Positions 55,511-64,000 of a stretch of 64,000 nt of DNA are shown here, piece after piece. Numbering within the stretch: the first letter of the stretch is position 1; every line of letters begins with the position of its first letter. Below the pieces are notes generated by a model that made no database searches, had not been told where the DNA came from, and worked only from the letters and a program-made list of their open reading frames with translations. Made by a program: the position numbers and the translations under genes. Source of the stretch: Diadema setosum (lineage: Eukaryota; Echinodermata; Echinoidea; Diadematoida; Diadematidae); contig CM067075.1 in NCBI GenBank assembly GCA_033980235.1, forward strand, positions 8,090,608 to 8,154,607, in the 5' to 3' direction.

Positions 55511-57560
55511 CTTGAAGATTTCCTTGAAGATTACCTTGAAGACTGCCGAAAGAGATTCTAAACAAGGAGGTCTACGCGTATGTTGCGTCTTTCGAAGGAA
55601 TTGAGGAAGTGAACAAATAGGATCTTTTCACTCTCCCGGAATCGCAAGATTTTCAGACATCACATGATTTGTGGATGATAATCATTATTCCGCCCGTTTT
55701 TTTTTTTTGAAAGTTTTGCAGCGTAACATCTCACGAAATGACGGTAGAGATAAAATGCTGAAATTAAGATATGAAATTATGTTTCGAAATACTCTGAAGT
55801 CAATCATTACATGCAGCAAGAAAACTTCTACTGGAAAAGATGGAGAATAAACTGGAGACCAGGGGGTCTCGCGCTCACCTTAGTATTGCAAGACATACTT
55901 TCCATGCATTCTTGCAGACTATTATACCTGAGAAAATTGCGAACTTGGGGCCGCTTTGAGAGGCTTTTATGGGGGCATGCAGTCCATTATACTTATTCCA
56001 TGACACTGGTAAAAAATACCTGCCAAAAGAAAATAGAAAATATAACCATGCAGTAAAAAAAAAAAAGAAAGCAAAAACTCAACCCTTGGGTCTACTATAA
56101 ATAGTCTTGAAAGGGCATTTACTTATGTATTAAAATTTAATCAAAGTATTTCTAGTTTTTAAGACCATTTTTTTCTTTTAGACTGGGAGATTCTGTGCTT
56201 CTTGTATTAAGATTACATAACTCATCACCCTTGTTATAATGTACTAGGTTTGTTGACAGGTTTGACCATGTTGACCATGTGTTTTCAAGAAGACGTAATA
56301 AAATGGAATGCCCTCAGCCCACCCCTGTATCTGTCATGAACAAAACTGCAGTCATCAGTCTACTAGCACTAACTTAGTTTAAATATCTTCTTTGGTTTTA
56401 GATAGAAGATTCGTAAAGATTTCTGAGAACTCACTCCTTGTGCCCCTTGGTGACCCTAGGTGGGGAATGGTGACCAGTTGCACAGATAAATATTTTATCA
56501 CATAATAATTTATAATTCATATCATATTTCACATCTAAGATAGCTATCAAAAATGTCTGAGAAAGCTGTGTTTTAAATTTGAACGTTTCAGGCTCCAGTA
56601 TACATAGTTAAAGAAATGAATATTCAGGGAGAGTGTGAATGGCTAAATCCCCGGTACCTGTAACCTCTTGATTGATAACTTGAAGAGCTTACGACGCATT
56701 GGCCAATTTTTTTTTTTCTCTGTAGTTGGCCATCGAAAGATGGCGCAATTTACGTAGACTATTCTTGATTAGTGAGCTTATTCACACCGTACAAAGTCTT
56801 GCGAGGTTAACCGAAGGGGTGGGGTGGGGTTGGCAGAACTGAGGAGAGTCTTCCGTCTTGCCTTCCCACGAAGAAGCGTTTGCATCTTTAAAAGAACATT
56901 GTTGAAATGCAACGTTCTGATGTGCGCTTGAGGTGGGGTATTTGGAAAGTTCTCAACCGAGAGAAAATTGTATCACGCATTTACATGAGATTGATGAACA
57001 AGTCTTTCATTTTACCGCAGTTAGAGTATGTAGATAATGGGACTCTGGTAAAAATAAACAGCAGATAGGATTCAAAACTTCAAAACAGAGCAGGCTGGAT
57101 TATGTTGAAGATTATTCCTTATTCTCATGTATCAAATCTCGAAATACGTTGATTTTTTTTGTTTTTAACGGGATAGTGTTTGTTTTTTGACGTACCAAAC
57201 ACTTGCTGCAATATATAGTCTATAGATTTCTGATCTGAAAGGAATGGCGCAATCTTATCTGACACAATGTTTCGCTTTTAAAGGAAATATATCTATTCCG
57301 CTCTGGATATAATCTTATCATCCCCAGACCAAGGAATATTATTGCAAAAGATTGGTATCATATAAAGGGCAGTATGGCTTTTAATTCACTGACTCTGGTT
57401 ATCAAAAGTCATACAATTTTAATGTTAAGGGACTTACGAGTGTATATTTCTAAGAAATAGATTATGGAATGTGACAGATAAAAGAAAATAAATGAAAAGT
57501 TTATGTGTATTTTTCTATAATATAATGATTACTGGGAGCGATGTATAATTTGACTTGTGT

Positions 57561-57598
<38 letters not shown>

Positions 57599-57847
57599 CT
57601 AGTATGAATTCGTTTGTTTGCTTACTTTTGTTCTTCCTTCACTATGAAAGTACATTTCTATCATAGTCTTGTATTTGCACGATTATTTTTATTTTGACAA
57701 AAATAAATGCCTTCCTACGTACTTATGGTCAGAGAGCAGACACATATATATCAGAAGTGCAAACATGATAAAGCATGAAAACAATGAAACATTATATTTT
57801 CTTGGGATGGGGGGGGGGGGAGCTGTCCTTCCCAGAAAAAAAAAAAA
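55511..57847. other. 5' flank of gene 7
   Basis: No gene is recognised. The stretch from 56560 matches 45780-47600 beside gene 6, including the block around GATGGCGCAATTTACG and a GT repeat (57555-57595). It shows that genes 6 and 7 arose from one duplicated segment different from units 1 to 5. Confidence 0.55.
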
Positions 57848-58425
57848 CCTGGGCAGAACGGGACATTTCCGTATCCTTCTCACGCTTCCCATTATTCTTT
57901 CGATATGATTCTGTCGAGGATCGCTGGATCTGTTTTGCATTTCTGTCCGTTGTATCGTTTTCCTGTTATGTTAGTCTTGTCTCGTTCTGTCTTGTATTTT
58001 AGTCCCCCTTTATAAGTTTGTCTTCCCAGTCTCGTTTATTGTCTATTCGACTGTTTATGCGTGTCTGTCTGTTACTCTGTCTTCTTAGTGGGCTTCCAGA
58101 CTTTTTTTCCTGACTTTATTCCCAACCTTTTCCCCATTTTTGCATCAATTCATTTTCTATTGACATTCTGTACCTGAGAGGCCCACATTCTACAAGCGTT
58201 GTCTTTTTAGTGGGTCCCTCCTTTTTCGATGTTTTGCGTAATGTTATATCGCCTGTATCACTTCAATCAATTTTCCTTACAATGTAACCCCAGGGTTCCA
58301 CAATTAGGTTTTCTCAATTTACTTTGTTTTGATTATGCAACCTTATTCTCTGTTACCAAAGAAAGTGAGATGTTTATGTTCTTTTCGAAAAATGAAATAA
58401 AGTTTGAATTGAATTGAATTGAATT
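57848..58425 (+). mobile_element. 5'-truncated LINE 3' tail
   Basis: About 580 bp that interrupts the spacer exactly where the matching spacer beside gene 6 (47560-47600) is continuous. It ends with AATAAA (58396) and four GAATT repeats, as in some non-LTR retrotransposons whose 3' end is a short tandem repeat. The body is T-rich on this strand and contains no reverse transcriptase. Confidence 0.65.
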
Positions 58426-58489
58426 TTGCCCGCCAAAAATTTGCCACTCAACGAAACAAGTGTAATGAAAAAAAAAAATGAAACGATGT

Positions 58490-58720
58490 ACGCGTCCGCT
58501 ATAAAGGAAGTACTAAACACGGTTGTAAGAAATTAAAAGCGAAACCAACGGCTTTAAGTCAAGTCCGAAGGACAGGGCAATGAGGATAAAGTACGTTACC
58601 AAGGTTGTACAACTGCTGCAACCATCCAGGGGATCCGAACCATGGACTTCGTGATTGATAGTTGTGGTCTTATCCACTGGGCCACAACAGATCCGCATCT
58701 AATAATTGAACGAGACCTTT
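58490..58720 (-). repeat. tRNA-derived SINE
   Basis: On the minus strand, TGTGGCCCAGTGGATAAGAC (58667-58686) is an A box and GGTTCGGATCC (58631-58641) a B box, spaced as in tRNA. A body with GTAACGTACTTTATCC follows. No accurate acceptor stem is seen, so it is a SINE rather than a tRNA gene. Confidence 0.65.
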
Positions 58721-58729
58721 GGGTCTACT

Positions 58730-60350
58730 CGCTTGTACGTAGCACAGGCTACTTGCTACAGTGAGAACATAGCCAAAAAAAAAAATGTTCGACAGAACTT
58801 TGTGACGAGAGTTCCTTAATCTCTTTTACAAACTCCGATAGAATCATTGTCTTAATGAAGTTCCTAAAACTCCCAATAGGCCATTGTCTGTTCTCATCCT
58901 AATTTTGTAATGCTGAAAATCATCGTCTTTATCCCCGCCCATAACCTCCATTAGATGAGTCTCGTGTAGGCCGCCTTAAGGAATCATGGAAACGATGAAT
59001 AGCTTTCCAAGGACAATCCTAATAATAGGAGATCAATAACGCAATTGGAGTTACATCGTTCCGTACGTTCACTATACTTGATATTACTTTGACTGACTAA
59101 TAATATACAAAGACATAATAATCACAATGAAAACAAAGTCCCAAATTCATCTGTGCTTGTTTATTTACATGACAAACTAATGAATCATGTTTTTAATCTA
59201 TCACCCCAAAAATAACATGTTCGGTGCAGCGTCTCTCAATAATTATTGTATGTTGCGTGTTGCTAGATTTCGAAAACGTGTCTTCAGTTTTCAGAAACAT
59301 TCCTGTGTACCTACGGAAAACAGAACACAAAGCTATCATTCAATTTTAATAAATGATAATACTTGTGTTTCAGTTGACTATGGCAATGCCAAATGGAACC
59401 TCGCGGATTCCATGAAGATTCATCCTTTCGTCCTCTATCTCATGAGCGTTTTTGTTTTCAATCGTCATTTAAGTAATGCGTAACAAGGTTTAATATAGAT
59501 ATATTCCTTTCATATTGTTCATTCGGTCCTGAAATGAAAAAAATATCAGTAAGAGACAGCTTGGGTGTGTTTTGTCTTGTAGGTACGGTTGCGTGATATC
59601 CCCTTTGTCTATTACTCTGTTGGATTTTATCATTATTTACTTACAAACACTGGTTTTATAATCTGACATTCTACTGAACGAGATGATAAATGAGTTTCTG
59701 TACTAAATTGCCATCACTTCTTTGTTTACTTAGAGTGCTTTAATAACAAGGTGTCAAACATGACATTACACTGTGAAAAGATGCATGTTGCTCTTACAAT
59801 GCCAACATCATGGCAAAGCAACTGTTTACACTTTTTGCAGTGTAAACTTACATGAAACTCGGCATCATCTCAATTGCAGTTTTATATCTTATTAAAGAAG
59901 TATTATTTCTTGCGTGCATATAGGGACATGTGTTGTGCTATACATGTATGAGCACTATTTTGTCATTAACAGCTTGTTATATCTAAATGACTTTGTGCCA
60001 ATGTATAATATAAATTACAGATTGAAGATTGGGTTAATAAGACTTTGATATCAAATGCCCATTGACAGACCGCATACTTTAACATTTTTTAGACATACAA
60101 TCTGTACACGTGTGTGGCTCCTCATAAACTTGTTAAACAATATACTATTTTAATTAGAATAGAAATGTGAAGGTCATTTATCGGGTCTGACGTTCTCGTA
60201 AAGGAAATCTTTACACATACAACTGAATTAAAAATATTCAACCACAACCAGCCGCGGTGGTGATATCCTTATCTGGGCATTGTTGTTGTTGTTGTTGTTG
60301 TTTAAAAATAAACATTACAATATCTGATTGGCGGAAAACCTTATCTTCAG
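58730..60350. other. Region without recognised features
   Basis: AT-rich DNA. A short TTG microsatellite lies at 60281-60302. An imperfect inverted pair around TTACACTGTGAAAAG (59775) and CTTTTTGCAGTGTAAA (59831) could form a hairpin. No coding sequence is recognised. Confidence 0.5.
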
Positions 60351-61053
60351 AGATTCAGAGTTATTTAGTCCTACCGCATATGCTAACAAGCCAAACAACC
60401 ACTACTTGATATTGTTTTGATTTGTGTGAATAATAATTTGTGTATTTGCGTCAAATGTGACAAAAATGTCTACGTAAAACTATACATTATTCTGTGAGAT
60501 GAAACATTTATAAATTACAGCAATCGCATTCATAATGACAATTCTAATGATCACAGTGATTTTAAAGTCGCAAAATAGCTGAAAGTGTGTTGTACAGCTA
60601 CACTTTCTTATTTTAGAATGTCTGCATAATCTTCGAAATTCATGCACTCGCCATCATCATTCATCATCATATATATTATATACATGATATAGATTTTATA
60701 CATAATTCACACATAACAACAAAATATGACAATCATTTTGGTGATACAATATGCACAAAAATGAAAAACAAAACTACCAAATATCACACATCATATCTGA
60801 AGCTGAAACGCATATACACGATATTTTATATTGTACACGAATATGATCCTATGCGAAAGCACGTTAACATGAAAAATTATACGAGAAAGAACTAGACATC
60901 AAACAGGCCTACACCTGATTAAATTTTGTAAAATCCTCTAGAAGTAGTTTAGCACGAATCTTGCCTTTTTTAACAGAAGTGTATACTAGATATTGAGTGC
61001 CTTATGCGTTGACAGTTTCAGATTTTTGAATGTTCTTCCCCATGCATTTTAAG
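60351..61053. other. Eighth copy of the family spacer, truncated
   Basis: Matches 47695-48060 and then 53130-53310, that is, the DNA that lies 3' of receptor genes in this array. It stops at CATGCATTTTA (61053), where a repeat begins. A further receptor gene would be expected to the right but is not in the window. Confidence 0.7.
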
Positions 61054-61362
61054 GCTCGGTCACAAATGCCTTTACGAACTGCTACGAACGCCGTACGATT
61101 TTTAGACAATTTCGTAAGATCTTCTTAAGAAGGCCATACGAAACCAGCGTTCGTAGACCGTTCGTAGACCGTCCGTAAGTTCGTAGCCTGGTTGATGATC
61201 TTGTCAAATTTTTTTTTTTTTTTTAACTTCGTACGAAATCCTCTCTTCGTATGGCGGCCGTACGAACGTCGTATGAACATCGTAAGAACTACACAAGAAT
61301 TTTTTAGGATCGAGAGACAATTCTAGAAGCCTTTGATTCTTACGATGATTGTAAGTACGCCT
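61054..61362. mobile_element. TTCGTA-rich repeat, left part
   Basis: Starts AGGCTCGGTCACAAATGCC directly at the break in the family spacer and is dense in CGTAAG, TTCGTA and TACGAA words. The other part continues at 63405-64000 on the far side of the Harbinger insertion. The right end is outside the window. It may be a non-autonomous DNA transposon. Confidence 0.55.
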
Positions 61363-61491
61363 TAAAGCCCCCTCACACTTGAGCGAATGTAGGGGGACGA
61401 AGGGGGACGAATGGGAAAAACGCACGAAATGCGCGCGAATTCAACGATTTCAAATAAAATTGCCTTAAAATCATCCGATTATAAACTAAAG

Positions 61492-61910
61492 TCAAATATG
61501 ATTAACGAACGGTAAGCGAAGGACAAATATCACAACCACAGTCGGAAGATTCCAGTATTTTAGCACTGTAAACATTAATGTGGTTTTTTTTTTCGCAACA
61601 ATTGTGCGAGTACGTGGAAGGTGATAGTCATCACGATGACGAGTTCGGTACACATGAAGAGAGTTATAATTTCTTATGAACATAATGTGCAAAAATGTCA
61701 GGAAGCTCATCAATTGAAAATTTATACGTAAAAATACCAACATTATAATGAAACAAATCAATCAATTTCAGATTTTTGCCTCTACACAAATGATCATTTG
61801 TGTGAAATAAATATCCAACATTATTGATTATTCTTAAAGCACGTTTTTGAAGAAGAAGAAAAAGGGTATCAAGCAAACACTGAGATGAATTGCCCCAATT
61901 GCTATCATTT
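61492..61910 (-). pseudogene. LINE reverse-transcriptase C-terminal fragment
   Basis: The minus-strand translation contains W-G-N-S, then L-L-Q-K-R-A-L-R-I-I, a D-L-F-H-Y-N-V block, L-P-D-I-F, and in another frame Y-R-T-R-H-R-D-D-Y-H-L-P-R-T-R-T and K-Y-W-N-L-P. These are the conserved words at the C-terminal end of CR1/L2-type and related LINE polymerases. A frameshift lies near 61680. The fragment sits within the Harbinger element next to the point where its transposase is cut off. Confidence 0.75.
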
Positions 61911-61989
61911 TAGCAAAAAATAAACATTGAAACAATAACAATGGAGGTGAGGTGATAACAAATCTGACGTACCCCTAAGTTGACTCGAC

Positions 61990-62749
61990 CTACCCCCTTT
62001 CCCCTATTGTATCATACCTACCACCAACATCGCACCAGACAAATTTGTAGTCACTGTTCACTATAGCCAACCCGATTATACTATAAAAAAAGCCCTTGTA
62101 GTTGTAGTATAGCGAGCCAGACAGAGGAGGCTTTCTGATGGCCACATGCTTGCCATCAATAGCTACCACATAATGGGGAAAATTCCACCGCTTGTAGAAT
62201 CCACCAGCAAGTTGTCTCCATCCATCAGGGGTTGAAGGGGCTGTCATGACTTCATCTGCATACTCGTCACATAATTTATGGCCTGACACACTTCCCTGAC
62301 CACTACAGATAGGGTGTTTTCAGGCACCCTCCACCCATACTGCATGTCGGAGTACTTGGTGCCAAACACAAGATGACGGAGAGTAGCTGCCAACTTGAGA
62401 CCTTCTTCCAGCGGCTCCCTGTACCAGGTGTACTTCCTCCTGATTCTTCCTCTGACCCTATCCAGGATTTCATCGTAGATTTCAGGGGGCATGCAGAGAA
62501 ATTTCTTGAAATCTTGAAAGTCGAAGGGTCTTCTCTTCGGAGCTCAACCAACAGCTGGTCGTAGATTCCAAAAGCCCTTCTTCTGGCAGGGTTCAGCCAC
62601 GTCTTTCTCCAGATACGACGTCGTCTGAAGCGTCGTCTCTATCTGAAGCGGCCTCTGATGAACTGGTGTAGGTTCAGCTGCTAATGTATAACTTCATTCT
62701 GAACCATTGCCAGTAAATACTGGACTCTGAGGCGGGCTGCATCTTCCAT
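61990..62749 (-). pseudogene. PIF/Harbinger transposase, broken and 3'-truncated
   Basis: From an ATG at 62749 the frame has an N-terminal part, then R-R-R-I-W-R-K-T-W-L-N-P and L-L-V-E-L-R-R-E-D-P, the usual start of Harbinger nucleases. In-frame TAG stops fall at 62683-62681 and 62641-62639. The frame shifts near 62520 (before M-P-P-E-I-Y-D-E-I-L) and again near 62280. The nuclease core is recognisable: A-I-D-G-K-H-V with the first catalytic Asp, Y-Y-N-Y-K-G-F, and W-C-D-V-G with the second. The sequence ends soon after, so the part with the last acidic residue is missing. It cannot encode an active enzyme. Confidence 0.85.
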
Positions 62750-63404
62750 TTTTCTGAAGAAACTTTGAAACTTTCGGGTAGAATGTTTATACATGGGAAG
62801 CGTGGTGAGTGGCTGTTCACAGAGAGCAGCTCAACATTCGCCATTTTTTTTTTCGTCAGGTCATTCGCTCGTATTCATATCACTTCGCAATCCATAGTTT
62901 GTCATAGTATCTCTTAGACTTGCCTTCGTATATGCATCGCTATTCAAATTTAGTAAAAGTCAATCTTGGTTTCCATTCGCATAGAAGATGGCAAGCGAAA
63001 ATACGTTTGTCATAGTATCTTCGTTTCTATGCGCAAGTCATATTTAGTCATCGTGTTGCTTCGTTTAGGGTTCTTTCGAGATCGGTCCACCTTGGCAAAA
63101 GCGCGATGAGGGACTATGCGTGACAATAGCACACGAACGATAGACAAACGATTACCGCAGACTAAATAAGAGATGCAAATGACAGACGATTTTTCAATTC
63201 GTCGGGAAATTTTAAACATGTTCAAAAATCCCGTGCGAATTTTAATAATCGCAACTGTTAGTTAAGAAGGTGTACGAACCCAAACACGAAGGGTATAATG
63301 ACTTACTATCAATTACCATTGAAAACGATTTTTCCCAAAATGCCTTTCGCCAGCCATCGCAAGTCATATTTCAGGCAATTCGCTCAGGTGTGAGGGGGCC
63401 TTAA

Positions 63405-64000
63405 AGTCGTTCATAGAGGGCTCTTACGTCTTTCGTAAGAATGCCTTACGAACGGAGATTCGTACGGCGTTCTTACGAACAACTCTTCGAGTTTGTAAGG
63501 TGGTCGTGAGGGACTCGTATAAGGCGTAGATACACAATTTGTACAACTGTTGAGTTTTAGGGGGTATAAATCCAAACGCGCCAAGTTCAAATCTTCACTC
63601 TGTTCTAGGTATTCGACGAGAAAGCATCTCTGTATGGGACCAAAAGGGAATGCAATCAAAGGGAAAGGGGTGAAGGGGAAAAAAATGCAGCTGCAGATGC
63701 AGCTGCAGTTGTAGTCTCGTTTGCACTACTGCGATCTTCAAGATTAAGACTTTCTTACAAATGACTTGAGAGTGCCTTAAGTTGCACGTACGACTATCTC
63801 ACGAAAAAAAGAAATCGTAAGTATGACAAAAGAATAACTCACGACATTCTTACGAAAAACTTACGAATTCTAGGGCCATTGCATAACTGAAAAACCATTT
63901 CGTTTCTCTGAAAGGTCTTAAGTTGTTCTTGCAAATTTAACAGCGTTCGTACGAAATTCGTAAGAAAGCCGAAAGAATCTGTGCCCCATCTACGAATCTC
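63405..64000. mobile_element. TTCGTA-rich repeat, right part
   Basis: Continues the repeat that begins at 61054, with many CTTACG, TTCGTA and TACGAA words. It includes a duplicated ATGCAGCTGCAG at 63686-63709. It runs past the window end. No coding sequence is seen. Confidence 0.5.

Larger units (their letters stand above)
61366..63401 (-). mobile_element. PIF/Harbinger DNA transposon (2036 bp, degenerate)
   Basis: The ends AGCCCCCTCACACTTGAGCG and, inverted, AGGCCCCCTCACACCTGAGC form terminal inverted repeats. A TAA direct repeat flanks them (61363-61365 and 63402-63404), which is the 3-bp target duplication typical of this superfamily. Inside are a broken transposase on the minus strand and a LINE fragment. 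No second Myb-like gene could be recognised. Confidence 0.88.

Noticed and set aside
59187..59483. 98-codon plus-strand open frame
   Set aside because: No recognisable domain, no conserved context and no start or splice signals that stand out in AT-rich DNA.

Overview
The window is eukaryotic genomic DNA from an animal: AT-rich, with large noncoding spacers, microsatellites, tRNA-derived SINEs, LINE tails, solo LTRs and a PIF/Harbinger DNA transposon. The genes encode Ig-domain transmembrane receptors with mucin-like stalks. Together with short inverted-repeat elements rich in TTCGTA and CTTACG motifs, this suggests a marine invertebrate deuterostome, most likely an echinoderm. The species cannot be fixed from sequence alone.

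Positions 1 to about 41000 are a head-to-tail tandem array of a roughly 9-kb unit. Each unit carries one minus-strand receptor gene followed by a long spacer. Units 1 to 4 are nearly identical over the whole spacer; unit 5 is diverged and keeps only about 4 kb of homology. Units 1 (cut by the window edge), 2, 3 and 5 have open receptor frames. Unit 4 is a pseudogene with two solo LTRs inserted about 66 bp apart and an upstream 13-bp deletion. Each spacer of units 1 to 4 holds, in order, microsatellites, a CGATC-rich island, a pair of tRNA-derived SINE copies, a degenerate array of GAATTTGAATGC-like words, a TAA microsatellite and a short inverted-repeat element (MITE).

From 41 to 58 kb the array continues with older, rearranged members. 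Gene 6 (43418-44815) has lost both Ig domains and is now signal peptide, long Ser/Thr stalk, membrane span and tail. Gene 7 (53567-55177) is a pseudogene with several frame lesions. Between genes 6 and 7 lies a 4.1-kb foldback element whose arms are built of about ten 160-bp subrepeats each. From 60.35 to 61.05 kb the family spacer appears an eighth time, but it is cut off by a TTCGTA-rich repeat that itself contains a complete-ended Harbinger element (61366-63401, TAA target duplication), which in turn holds a LINE fragment.

The receptors share one design: signal peptide, V-like Ig domain, second Ig-like domain, Ser/Thr-rich glycosylated stalk, one membrane span, and a conserved acidic tail with a YxxP motif. 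All seven genes keep a GTAC donor and a CAG acceptor upstream of the ATG, suggesting a 5' leader intron and an otherwise single coding exon. The pattern of tandem copies, variable ectodomain, conserved tail, pseudogenes and domain loss is typical of rapidly evolving innate immune receptor families. Ligand, signalling partner and family name are not established here.
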